A DNA stretch of 64,000 nt, taken from NCBI RefSeq assembly GCF_907165205.1, contig NC_058189.1, forward strand, positions 40,388,270-40,452,269, written 5' to 3'. Positions 23,842 through 35,198 of this stretch are shown piece by piece; the stretch's first letter is position 1, and each line of letters starts with the position of its first letter. The position numbers were made by a program, and so were the translations under genes. Origin of the DNA: Coccinella septempunctata (Eukaryota; Arthropoda; Insecta; Coleoptera; Coccinellidae). The notes under the pieces were generated by a model, which was not told the origin of the DNA, did no database searches, and saw only the letters and a list, made by a program, of their open reading frames with translations.

Positions 23842-24700
23842 CAGGGTGTTCCTGAATTGAACGTACTTAAGTGAGGTTTAGAAAAAAAAGTCCTTTAAAC
23901 ATGGGGTCGCAAACGTTTCGTTTTCGAGATTCAGAGTGTTGAAGTTTGAATTTTTTTCAAGTTTTTTTCTCATAGTATCTACACTTCACAATATATTCAA
24001 CTGAAATTTGGCATAGATATTACATTTTAGAGTTCTCACCACGTGACATGGCAATTTCGATAAAAGATCTACAGGGTGATATTTTTTCTGGAACACTGCC
24101 ACCTGTTCTTCTGTTGTAATACATTTTTTGTGTTGATTATACGAGTTTATCGAATCTTTATGAATCATCGCTACAGATCAGGAAAATTTCCATAAAAACT
24201 GACACTGAATTCATTCACCACAGCTTACAAAGTGGCCTTCCCATCATAATTTGGATTTTCACGAGGATTTCGAGAGAATCGTTCAAAATTTTTTTTCTCG
24301 AAATCGTTGGTAGATACGACAAAACTACAAGAGACCGAAAAGTTTAGTATAAGAACAAAGCTTCTTTTTGCATTTTTTCAAATTAACAGTTGCTGACCAA
24401 AAAAAAGTGCTGCAGAAGAACAGGTGGCAGTGTACCAGAAAAAATATCACCATAGATCTTTTATCGAAATTGCCATGTCACGTGGTGAGAACTCTAAAAT
24501 GTAATATCTATGCCAAATTTCAGTTGAATATCTTGTGAAGTGTAGATACTATGAGAAAAAAACTTGAAAAAAATTCAAAGTTCAACACTGTATCTCGAAA
24601 ACGAAACGTTTGCGACCCCATGTTTATGGGACTTTTTTTTCTTAAACTCACTTAAGGAATCTCCCCTTTTCGTTTGTACGTTCAATTTAGGAACACCCTG
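23842..24700. mobile_element. 859-bp palindromic MITE with ~285-bp inverted arms
   Basis: The left end CAGGGTGTTCCTGAATTGAA (23842) is mirrored by the right end, which on the minus strand reads CAGGGTGTTCCTAAATTGAA (from 24700). TA flanks both sides (23840-23841, 24701-24702). The left arm to about 24125 and the right arm from about 24415 are inverted near-copies throughout, including GGGGTCGCAAACGTTTCG and CACGTGACATGGCAATTTCG. The central ~290 bp is unique. No transposase is present. A transcript across it would fold into a long hairpin. Confidence 0.92.
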
Positions 24701-24702
24701 TA

Positions 24703-25243
24703 CAACCTTACACAAACTTCACAGACGGAATCAATCAAAAATTCCGTAGCTTCGCTAGTGAACTTTCACTTCGACTTTCTCTTCCAGTTTCTCTTTTACA
24801 GCACGTCTGCTCTGGTCGAGTTCTCACTCGACACTGTGATCTTTGGAAGCAACAATATCCCACTATACCATACCCTTGATAGAGTGATACTTCCTCCGCC
24901 TCTACCAAAGAGTATCAACTCCTTGAGTTGAGAGTGAGTTGAGAGATGCCTCGACCATGATGGCAATCTTGTTCGAGTACAGCGACCCCCACCATTATTT
25001 CGTTTCATTCGGCCGTAACGCAGATTTGAACAAATCTCGATTAACTCCCAACGTCCGAGCGCGCCCAAGGAAATATCACTCAAAAATTTTGAGCAAGAAA
25101 ATTGAATATTTTTCTTCAACCACATTTTTGCAAACCTACACAGTAACAGGCGGAAAAATGGATCTCACTATAGTCTTCATTTTTATTTCAGTCTGGTGAT
25201 TATCAGGAAATTTAAAACTTCATTGGTACTATCTAGACACATG
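24703..25243. other. Short intergenic island between MITE and LINE copy
   Basis: Compositionally mixed, with opposite overlapping frames (24796-25125 minus; 24939-25199 plus). No motif is recognised. An imperfect ACTC/GAGT-rich palindrome (TCAACTCCTTGAGTTGA) lies at about 24914-24930. Confidence 0.35.
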
Positions 25244-26366
25244 ACTAGTTCTAATGGATATTCAGAAGGCTTTTGACAGAGTATGGCAAGAAGGCCTAAT
25301 TTACAAAATGAAGACAGCATAATACTTGACCAAGATTTGTAAGATAATTGAGAACTATCTGAAAAATAGGAACTGCAATGTCAAAACAGGTGAAGAAATC
25401 TCCTAAACTAGGCATTTGGAACAGGAGTGCCACAAAGATCGGTACTTGGACCTCTACTCTACACCATCAACATACACTATATTCCAAAGAATACTAAAAA
25501 TATGCTAGGCCTATATGCAGATGATACAGAAATAGCGGCCCGCATAAACGGCCTGATATCATATAGAAAGACTACAAGAATCCACAAACTAGATACTGGA
25601 ATGGTGTATAAAATGGAAAATTCAAATAAATGGAAGGAAGACACAAGCAATATTACTATAAAAGAGAAGGTTGAAGATGGTCGAAAACCTCGAAGTGGAA
25701 GGAGAAGAAGTTGTATGGAAAAGGGAAACCAAATACCTAGGAGTGACTCTAGACAGAGGACTGACTTGGAAAAAGCACATCGAATATGCGGTTGGTAAAA
25801 CGAAGGCAGCAATAAGCAGACTTTGGCCGCTCATAGGAAGAAGATGCCATATGAAAATATTCTACCTAGAATGGCGATGGGCACACCCAGGTTTGTTAAG
25901 AACAAACAAATCCACAAAGACCCAAAAATGGGAAACAGTTACAGAATTAATGAAAAGGAAAACAGAGAAGATATTCGAAAAAGCAAAAGATCATCCAGAT
26001 GGCGAAGACTAATCGACAATGACCCCATCACCAGAAGCTAGAAGGTGAAAAACTTACAACCGAAGACCAAGAGATCTAGACACAAAACTGAAATTATAAA
26101 TTCAGTCAGTCCGACAAACCTATAAAAGATGGGCATCCCACACTTCTTCTCAACATGACAATGACTATGTGAGAGTCCAGACCAGTGTCCACTGGTTTAT
26201 AGGCAAATGTCCTGAACCTATGAAAAATCAGGTAAGGGGTCACGAGCTCAGGAGAGTAAGTAACCCCACACAGCTTCATAGAACTGGGTTCGTCTGGCCG
26301 AGAGATTTTTCCGCCCCGAGGAAACATTGTTTCTCCCGGTCGCAGATTCCCATTCCTATAAAAAAA
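25244..26366 (+). pseudogene. 5'-truncated second copy of the same Jockey-type LINE
   Basis: The copy begins inside the RT at LVLMDIQKAFDRVWQEG (25244), aligning with LVLMDIERAFDRVWHEG of the copy at 20226-22564. It continues through APQRSVLGPLLYTI (G replaced by R), LYADDTEIAA, then VEGEEVVWKRETKYLGVTL and DRGLTWKKHI. A deletion lies in the C-terminal part: ENILPRMAMGTPRFVKN resumes where the first copy has KLHRMAMDVPWFVRN. The 3' UTR is shared (CCTATAAAAGAT at about 26129; AGCTCAGGAGAGT at about 26244). It ends near the A-run at 26358-26366. 5' truncation is the normal outcome of incomplete target-primed reverse transcription. Non-functional. Confidence 0.88.
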
Positions 26367-26455
26367 TCTGTAACAAGTCATTGTAGAACTGAGTTTTTTT
26401 GTTAATTATTGTTCTTGTCCTTTCTTGTGGATTTCTTATGGCCCAGCATTATGTA

Positions 26456-27009
26456 TAGGGTTTTACAACAAGAACTTTGTTTTTCACTATGGCCCCATTG
26501 GAACTACATGAAAGTTTTGACATTTGATTTTTGACATATCTATAGTAGTAACTTTGGCAATTGTTACAATGAATTCCATTTCAGTCAAAAATCGTTTCAA
26601 AATAATAAAAATTCACTATGAAAATGGTGAGAAAAAGTTTTACAGATCGGTCAACATAATCGACAGATGTTAACAACTAAATTTTGGCCTATTGTTGAAG
26701 ATATGGATATCACAAATATGTGTTTTCAACAAGACGGTGCCACAAGTCACACATCTACCGAAACAATGGATTTATTGCAAACCAAATTTCCTGATCGCAT
26801 AATTTCACGAAATTCAGTTCAGGGCTAGCTAGAGCATGCGATTTAACACCGCTGTAAGCGTGGTCGTGGTGGACATTTATAAGATATCATTTTCCATTTA
26901 TAATTGCCAAACCATCCTTTTCTGAATAAAATAAAAATTTGAATCATGGTCATCTGAATTTATTGTTTTATTTTGATTTACAAAACAGAGTTATTGTTGA
27001 AAAACCCTA
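26456..27009 (+). mobile_element. 554-bp internally deleted DDE transposon
   Basis: The termini are TAGGGTTTTACAACAAGAAC (26456) and an inverted partner ending CCCTA at 27009, with TA on each side (26454-26455, 27010-27011). Inside, the plus strand has an N-terminal fragment (VKNRFKIIKIHYENG at about 26584) and EDMDITNMCFQQDGATSHTS with the second catalytic aspartate (about 26697-26756). CDLTPL follows (about 26838), and then, after deletion of the middle, the family's C-terminal RGRGGHL-DIIFHL (about 26860-26900). The retained order shows it is a deletion derivative of an autonomous Tc1/mariner-related element. The FQQDGAT and RGGHL motifs are typical of this insect transposase group. Stops and deletion make it non-autonomous. 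Confidence 0.85.
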
Positions 27010-27379
27010 TATATGTTTTGAACCCGATGACGAAATTTAAACTTTGTAGGATTGCGCAGATATATTTAAAAGCAGGTATTTACTGGAAAGCTACGAAATA
27101 ATATTTTCTGCAAGTTTTGCTGCAAATGTAATATACTGCACAGAATGTTCTTCTATATTCATTTCAATTCAATTCAAATGTGGATGCAGTACAGACAGCA
27201 GTTGCTAATTGTTGCTTTGTCATTGTTTTGAAATGGGTGGTAGAAGAAGGCTATCGATGCAATCCGAACCAGAACTAAATGCTCAAGCACTTTAATAGAG
27301 ATCACTGTCATCATAAATAGGTTATTTCAGAAGATATTTCCACAGAACTGGAGTCAAAATGCTCAATACTCCAATGACC
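27010..27379. other. No recognisable feature
   Basis: AT-rich; it may include unrecognised 5' endonuclease sequence of the following LINE relic. Confidence 0.3.
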
Positions 27380-28760
27380 AACATCCCAATACCTGTCTGA
27401 TGCATCAGGTGAGCATCAAAATATTTTAATAACTGCCGACTTCAATTGTCCCAATCTGAAATTGCCTTTGGAGCAGCCATCTTCTCCCTCTTATCCAATA
27501 GCTGAAATATTTTTCATTTCTGGTATTCAACAGCTAATTGCTGACTCAACTCGAATCAGGGAGGACCAAAATCCATCTCTAGTGGATCGCTTTATTACCA
27601 ATGATCCTGATATTGTATCTGATATTGAGCAATCTGTCTCCTCTCGGGAAATCTGACTACGTCGTCTTTCATAATCAATTGCAATTTCATTACCAGAATC
27701 CATCGCGCACACAAGAAAAGATAATCCAGGGGGTGAATTATGCGACAAGAGACAAGGTCTCTTCTATTCTATCTTCTTACGATTGGACAGTGGTCCTCTC
27801 AGACTCAAAGAACGTCGATCACTATTGAAATCTTTTTTTCTGGAATACTAAATGAGGCGATTTCACAAAGCACTCACCGTATCACTGTTAAAAAGAATTC
27901 TTTAAAACCTTGGATGAACGATGAAATCCTGAAGATGATCAGAAAAAAGAAGTCTATGTGGCAAAGATACCTCGAAGCAGATCCGACATTGACTATTCAA
28001 ACCATAGAGCAAATTCGAAGTTTGTATCTTCCTCTTGACATAATTATCATTCATATAGGTAGAAACAACCCAAACATGAAATATTCGATTGACGGCAAAG
28101 GTGTGAAAGCTATTAATAGTCACTGCTATTTGGGTTTGGTTGTCTCGAAGAGTCTGAGTTGGGCCGATCGTCAATAACCGCCAGAGGTAGACAAATGGTA
28201 TACCAAATACAGAAAATGTTTCCTAAATGCGACACAACAACCTGAAAACACCTGTATCTAACTTATGTTATGTATCCTTGAGTAGGTACGTGGGTCCTGC
28301 ATGATGGTGTTCTTGGCAGATGGAGTCGTATACCCTGGAGTCCATTCAACGATGGAATACGAGGATACCTTTTGGTACTGTGCGTCCAGTCTATGAATCT
28401 CGTCTTTTTATGTTTGCTTTATCTTTTTACCTACTTTCCTGGACCGGCGCATGAGAAGGGACTTGATAAATATCTAATAGGGGTCTCCACGGCTTATTTG
28501 GAGTTGATATAAGTCACATGTTCTCTTTGAATACCAATCAGTTGCATGGCCATAGCTTCAACTAGAGAGAATACTTTCTGACTAATCGTATTTTCGATGT
28601 ATGGAAGGGCTTGCCCAATCACATTGTGGATGCCGAGACTGTCAATACAACGTTTCGATCATTGGAAGTTATCATCCCTTGTACAAGCGTCCACATTTTG
28701 AAACATATTTGATTTCTGTTTAGTCCGACAATTTCATTTTACTTACAGGTACTCAAGTGT
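27380..28760 (+). pseudogene. LINE ORF2 relic with the RT core deleted
   Basis: The endonuclease C-terminal part is readable: ILITADFNCPNLKLP (about 27427), SLVDRFITNDPDIVSDIE (about 27577), then PLGKSDYVVF (about 27646), the S-D-H/Y box. A linker follows (SLKPWMNDEILKMIRKKKSM, about 27900-27958). Then, with no RT catalytic motifs, the frame jumps at about 28035-28080 to KYSIDGKGVKAINSHCYLGL, which belongs after the YADD box. It closes with RRMRRDLIN (about 28455) and RIFDVWKGLPNHIVDAETVN (about 28586-28646), the usual C-terminal tail. The whole fingers/palm region (roughly 250-350 residues) is missing. Clade uncertain; it differs from the Jockey copies nearby. Confidence 0.8.
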
Positions 28761-30075
28761 CTAAATATGTTATGTATAATTTTTTGAGTTTAAAGGTTTA
28801 CTTCAACCCTTACTTTTGTTTAATAATAATTTTTCATCATTCGAAAAATTGGTCAAACTTTGAGAACCTGTATTAACAGAAACAGTTACCTAGTTCGAAA
28901 TACATCATGCGTCTGGTCTCATCTGACGCATAATTTATAATAAGCATTTTTTCGAAATTTTCAGTACTACAGGATATATGAGTTGCGCATAAGCGCAACT
29001 ACGTCTAGAGAAAAAACCTAGGATATCGATATTGGGACATATCTGAAGCCTTTCCAGCAAAAAATTTTTGGTGTCAATTTTTTCATAATCGAATCCTCAT
29101 TCTATTGGGTAAAAGTTCTATAGTTGATATTTTTTACGTTTGTTCTATATTTCCCGATATCATTATATTTGTTACATTTTATGCTGTAAAACTTCTGAAG
29201 AAAAGTCATTTTGTGATTCAGTCCAATTCCATATCCGACGGCGATGTATTTATCCAGCTGTTGAAGCTCGACTAGTAAACTTAAAATTTATTACAAATTG
29301 CCATTTGATGTAGGCAACATCCATATTCGGATGGATTTGCAATAAAATTTCTACAAAACTAAAAAAAAGTATACCTATACGTATAAAGAAATATTTTTCG
29401 TATGATTCATTTCGAATTGATGAAGTTTTCAGGTCAAGATAAATATGCAGGTGTGAAATACCCGATTATTCCGACAGAAATGTCCTCTTCATGTTCCGCA
29501 GAACGGGTGTTGTATACATCATTCTGCTCGAACACATTGCCGGGTGAAGGATCACTTCAAATTCTCAGAACTGATATTCAAGTGTTGAGTACGACATGAA
29601 AGGATTCTTCAAGCTTTGTGCATTTCCTAAATTCCCTATGATACGATTACACGTCAGAACGCTGAAGCCGCATTTTGTTGCGTGCCAAAGAACCATCACC
29701 GTGCAGCTTTGTTGGGAGTGCAATGTTGATGCCCTCGAAAATGGAATTATCGGGAGAAAAATGGACCACTAGTGTCAGGTGAAATACAGTGGTGTTTGAT
29801 GACGTGATAAAATGTAAATCACGTTTCATAGACATACAAATTTAATGTCTTCAAAAATGAAAAGGTATGCTTGTACATGCAAGGATTTATGTGCTGCAGG
29901 TAATTGTCTCTGAACGACACTATTGAAGTATCAGTGAATATTGATTTCTATAATTTATGGTCCCAGAAGGATTTCAATACTAAAAAGTAGGGTTAATGAT
30001 AACTCAAAATAATTTTGTTGCGAACGGAACGACGAATAAAATTCATTATCACTGAATGCAAGCGCAATGAATACA
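28761..30075. other. Intergenic; one small perfect palindrome
   Basis: A GTTGCGCATAAGCGCAAC hairpin (about 28982-28999) is the only structural signal. Short frames at 29402-29599 (plus) and 29647-29835 (minus) have no recognisable content. Confidence 0.4.
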
Positions 30076-31866
30076 CAGGGTGAATCCTGTTGAACTGTAC
30101 ATATTTCACACATTGGTAGAGGACACTTAGCTGGTTCCAAAAATACCCCAATGCTGGTTCTTCAGCCATTCGTTTGGATTATACAGGGCGATTTCCAGTT
30201 TCGGGTCATATATTGAAAATGCTCTGGTGGACGAACGAATGATCACAAACCCATCAAATTTGGTACGTGAAAGGACTACACTAGTCCCCATTCAGCAAAT
30301 GTAACAGTTCATCAGTTTCCAGAACCGGACTCTATTTTTTCATATTATCGGAAATCTTATAGAAAATCACCCTGTAGATGGAAGTTTATAAACCTGTTAT
30401 AGAAATTCAAACTACACTAAATACATTCTAAATGAGATTCATAAAATCTCGTGGCACACCTACAGATTTAGAGGAAAAAAATATTGAAAATGCATATTCG
30501 GAGATAAAATTTTTGGACGGCTTGATTTTCATGGAAAAACCATATCGAGATGTATCAAAAAGTGGACACAGAAGAATATTATCAGTTTAGATCCACTCGA
30601 TGTGCAAGTATTCCAATATTCAGGGACGGACTCTCATTTCAGATTGTGTTTTTCAATAGCGGATAGGTCAAAAAAATCGCCATGTATATTGACTGCTAAA
30701 ACTAATTAATTCACAATTCTGAATATCGTTCACACTTTTTTCGTTCACAGGAGCACACTTTCATTTGTTTGATATAGAAAAAATAAAATTGATTTGAATA
30801 ACTACTTCGTACAAGTCACTCTAGATATTCGGCAAGAAAGGCCTATTTCGAAATTATTGATATTGACGGTAATTTTAGTCAGTGCATCGGAATATATTGA
30901 ATCAATTTCTATTGATGGAAAGAGAACTGTTTGATAGCACTATTACAAAACGAAAAAAACAAATGTGAATGCTCGAAATTTCCTCCTTCCATCTCAATAC
31001 ATTTTCGATCTCTGACATAATTATGATGGGTTGATTTCCTTATCACTACAGGATTACTCCTAATCTTGATACAAACTGCTTCAATCCTTTCTTTGAGTTG
31101 TTCCTTGGAATTTATTTCAACGTTGTGAAGATTTGGAAAATGAATGAAATGAAAAACTAATGCCTGGAAAATGGAATAATTGAATAGTGAGTGGATATAC
31201 CCTTATAATATTCAACTCCTTATACATTCAGGTATAATTTTTCCATGAAACTTTCGCCGCTTAAAAAAAAATTACTATTGAAAAACCCAATCTGAAATGG
31301 GAGTCCGTCCCTGAATATTGCAATACTTGCACATCGACTGGTTCTAAACTGATAATATTCTTCTGTGTCCACTTTTTTATACATCTCGGTACGGTTTTTC
31401 CATGAAAATCAAGCCGTCCAAAAAATTTATCTCCGAATATGCATTTTCAATATTTTTTTTCTCTAAATCTGTAGGTGTGCCACGAGATTTTATGAATCTT
31501 ATTTAGAATGTAGGTATTTAGTGTAGTTTGAATTGCCATAACAGGTTTATGAACTTTTCCATATACATGGTGATTTTCTATATGATTTCCGATAATATGA
31601 AAAAAATAGAGTCCAGTTCTGGAAACTGATAAACAGTTACTTTTGCTGTATGGGAATTACTGTAGTCCTTTCACGTACCATATTTTATGGGTTTGTGATC
31701 ATTCGTTCGTCCACTAGAGCATTTTTAAAATATGACCCAAAACAGGAAATAGCCCTGTACAATCAAAACGAGTGGCTAAAGACCTAGCATGTGGGATATT
31801 TTTGGAACCGGCTAAGTACCCTCTACGTTTGTGTGAAATATGTACAGTTCAACAGGATTCACCCTG
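30076..31866. mobile_element. 1.79-kb fold-back element with ~600-bp inverted arms
   Basis: The left end CAGGGTGAATCCTGTTGAAC (30076) is mirrored by the right end, which on the minus strand reads CAGGGTGAATCCTGTTGAAC from 31866. Arms run about 30076-30665 and 31215-31866 and match over most of their length, including GTGGCACACCTACAGATTTA and GGAGATAAATTTTTTGGACG-type blocks. TA follows on the right; the left flank is ACA, probably a mutated TA. The central ~550 bp is unique and holds a transposase-derived exon on the minus strand. This is a non-autonomous palindromic derivative of a DDE transposon. Confidence 0.9.
30960..31164 (-). pseudogene. 3' exon of a DDE transposase inside the fold-back element
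   Basis: On the minus strand an acceptor-like TTCCATTTTCCAG (about 31177-31165) is followed by an open stretch ALVFHFIHFPNLHNVEINS (about 31163-31107). It continues LKERIEAVCIKIRSNP and ends DRKCIEMEGGNFEHSHL. The C-terminal pattern, a helical ERI segment followed by CIE-x-E/N-GG-x-F-E-H, is that of insect DDE transposases related to Tc1/mariner. The catalytic part is absent. The acceptor implies the autonomous parent had an intron. No immediate stop follows the FEH box, so the natural end is eroded. Confidence 0.7.
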
Positions 31867-32814
31867 TATATTTTTTTTTTCAATTTGCATCAGTCAAAGC
31901 GCATCTAAAATAATTTTTTTTCATCCTGCTTGATGACAATGCAAAGTGTTTTGAAAGTTGGCAGAAAGTAGATAATCCATAAAATATATCAGAATCTGCC
32001 CGTATCGACCATGTAATCTAGAGTCATCATTTCCAAATTTGTGACATGATTCTGTTGAATTTCGAAGACGATAGTTATATTTCCATAGCAACGCGTTGTA
32101 TTTGAAAAGTGGCGAAGATATTCCGAATAGTACCTACTCAACAAACTTTTATTGAATTTGTTATTTTTGAATTGGAAAAAATCTTTTGTCAGTAGATTCT
32201 ACATATGAAAGTGCCTAAGAAGGTTCAAGTTTCAGATCTGTAACTTCAAAGACAAAAAAAGTTATGAGAACTTTTTGGAATCGTCAAAATCTCAATTTTT
32301 GTTCATAACTTTAAATCTAAAAATGATAGGCCGATTCTGTTTTCAGATTTGGATTAGTCAAGAAAAAAGAGCTCGAGGATGTGTCATCTTCTAACTGCCA
32401 TAGTTCTCGAGATCCTCTCAGTAAAAAACGAATTTTGCCAACCTGTACAGGGTGATTTCGTGAACTTTTAAGAATTATCCAAATTTATGTGGTATGGTCC
32501 TGCAAATAAAAATAATATTGGATTGCAGCTTTCTGGAACCTTATCAGAGCTATCTTCATTCCAAATTTCCGATAAATCGGTGATTCCGTTAAGGAGATAG
32601 AATGGTTTTAATTTCCATTCAACTTGAAGAACACCCTTCAAATCAGAATCTAGTACTCCTAGATACAAAATATGGGGGTGATCCTCTAGGTGTTCTCTAT
32701 CTCACGTTGAAATGTTTCCCATCTTATCCGGGACAGCCTGTATAGTGCATAATCCTCATTTATGTTTGATATAATCATCGAATTTCGAAGGCGACCTTTT
32801 CTGAATTATTTGAT
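31867..32814. other. Intergenic; fragments with CAGGGTGATTTC-like ends
   Basis: TACAGGGTGATTTCGTGAAC at 32447 and GGGACAGCCTGTATAG near 32731 look like ends of MITEs, but they do not mirror each other, so no element can be closed. No gene is seen. Confidence 0.4.
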
Positions 32815-33303
32815 GTGTATTCACGCGTCTACTTCAATATCCTGAATCCACCTCTCCACATAAACAATAGTGTATGGCGTAATATGTGGTATTACAGGGA
32901 AAACGAAATCACGTTTGTCCATATACGTTTTTATTGGGATCAGAACAAGCAGATGGGAGTATTTTCTATGGATTTGACTACCAACACCGACATCTCCCGT
33001 GATGCATGGCAGAACCAATACAAGCACCCCATCCGTTGGTCCAGTGATTTGCGCAGATCCCGGACATATTACGATTATCGCGCTTTGTTAGGGACTGATT
33101 GTCCTATTCAGTTGAATTTATTGCATATTTTATTGCATGTCGCGGTGTTTATGACCGATACAGGTTCGAATTGTATTGTGTACATTTTTACACGACGAAA
33201 AACAAGGGCTTTTTCGAAAACCGTCGAAATTTCCATGCACGTAAACGTGAAAAATCGGGGACAGATGCAGATATCTGCTGACCTGGCACAGTGCTGTAGA
33301 TAA
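32815..33303 (+). other. 162-codon open frame in a low-repeat island, function unknown
   Basis: This is one of the longest uninterrupted frames outside recognised TEs. The start ATG is at 32815 and the stop at 33301. The predicted product has no motif I recognise. The opposite strand is also open for about 70 codons, which argues that base composition rather than coding may keep it open. Surrounding sequence to 33420 is not repeated in the window and is less AT-rich. I regard it as low-copy DNA of unknown role, possibly regulatory; coding status is doubtful. Confidence 0.2.
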
Positions 33304-33756
33304 ATCAAGCTCCTGGAATTAACTACGGGTATCACTACCATCAATTACGTCGGAACTATGCTGATGGAATTCCAGATAAATCCAGGGTGCGCTCGGAGCA
33401 TCAGTTACCTTTTAGTAGGTATATCTGCGCGAGGCCTAATTAATGTTATTAATTTGGTTCTACAAATATTTCTACTGTTATGGTATGGAGAGAATCTTGA
33501 TTATACGGAATGTCTATAAATTCTTTGTGGAGGGATGAACCTCCGACATTGGGTGAGTATAATCTCTTCAAATATTGTATACAGAAAACATTTTTCTGAG
33601 CCATTATATTATTTCTGTATGGCAGGCAAGTTAGCTCTCCGAATGGATACGTGAGTTGATACAACGCATATCGAGTATTGGGTATTATAAGCGAACAAGA
33701 TTTCAAAAAGACTAAAGATGTATAACACAAAAATAATTACGAAGCAAAGGAGAAAT

Positions 33757-34369
33757 TAGGGATGGGCGAAAAATATCGATATATCGAAATATCGATATTT
33801 TTTCAGAAAATCGATAAATACCGTCGGTATTTTAAATTCCGATACTATCGACTATCGATATCTTTTCGGAGTATCAAATTCGATATTTTTGTGTGAAGGA
33901 TGTTGATCTGATGTGTATTGTGTGTATAATGGCGGAGAGTTGTGTAATTGAGTTTCACTATGAATCTATAGATCAATGTGGTCAATTTAAGTCTCTGTTT
34001 AGATCATTTTTTAGCTTGATCACAATTGTCACATTCGTTCTAAACGAAAAAATATGAGTGTGCACCCATGCACGATCTAAAATTGGAACTTTTTATGCTT
34101 TCTACTTACTCGGGATTACAGTGAAATTAGCGATTTCGATTTTAGTCAATTACAAGTTGGTAGTTAGTTGAATGTAGTTGAATTGCATGTGGTTGTACAA
34201 CCACGTACATTTTTCATACAGTTCATTCAGAATACTTTGATAAAACTCAGGTTTGGTGAAACTACCGATATATCGAAATATCGATATTTTTTCCTTGATA
34301 TATATCGATACTATTGAAAAATATCGATACAATATATATCGATATATTTTTCACCCTTGCCCATCCATA
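33757..34369. mobile_element. 613-bp hAT-type MITE rich in TATCGATA
   Basis: The element starts TAGGGATGGGCGAAAAATAT (33757) and ends with TTTTTCACCCTTGCCCATCC followed by ATA (34369). It is flanked by a perfect 8-bp target duplication GGAGAAAT (33749-33756 and 34370-34377). Eight-base duplications and the (T)AGGGATGGGC terminus are hAT hallmarks. Within it TATCGATA occurs seven times, three in the left part (33774, 33790, 33853) and four in the right part (about 34279, 34303, 34322, 34337). No transposase frame is present. Confidence 0.93.
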
Positions 34370-35198
34370 GGAGAAATCATCATTTGGATAGCGTACCCAT
34401 AGTACCCCCTTATGGTCTTTCTGGGGAAAAATTTCCCTTATTTATTGTTTTTCGAAGGAATTTCATATCCCAATTACTGTCACACACCACAGGACTATTT
34501 TTTTTGTAATTCACAATGTTCTCAACTATGATAATTTTAATTTCAATATGATAATAATTTACAGAGAATAATATCTTCAAACTTGTACCATGGGTCTGAA
34601 GGGATTATATTATCCATCTTATGATCTTATTGATTGAATTGAATTCTCAAAGGTACTGAAATGGTTCATTATTATATAAAAAATTTAGAGGAAGCTCCAA
34701 ATTGACAAAAAATCAATATATTCGCAACTTACTGTATCTACATTCCAAATTCCAGCCCAATATCTCAAACAATTCGGATGATATTCACTTGGATCTACAG
34801 AGTGAGATTCAAGTATAGAAAGAACATCCCAATTATCTCGGAAAGGATTTTCATAAATTTTGGTCTGCAAAAATTTTTTGATGTGATTGGTATTATGGTG
34901 GTATTTACATTGTTGTCATATCTTTCCATTTTGATAATAATGATTTCTGTTGTTTAATTGAATCACGCTGAATATTTTTGGCCTTTTTGAATTCTTAAGA
35001 AGTATTTTTCATGAAATGTTTTCTATAGGGAAAAGATAGGGACTATAACATTTGGAGCATTATCATATCGTCATTCTAGATTATTTTGAATGAAATTCAT
35101 TCCCAAATACTCCCACATTATATTTCTGTGGTTATAATAAACTCAAAGAACTATATTCTATCAGAGAAACAGAATATCACAACTTCTATCACAAATCT
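34370..35198. other. Intergenic, AT-rich
   Basis: No coding or repeat signal recognised apart from a motif-free 61-codon minus frame at 34685-34870. Confidence 0.4.
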
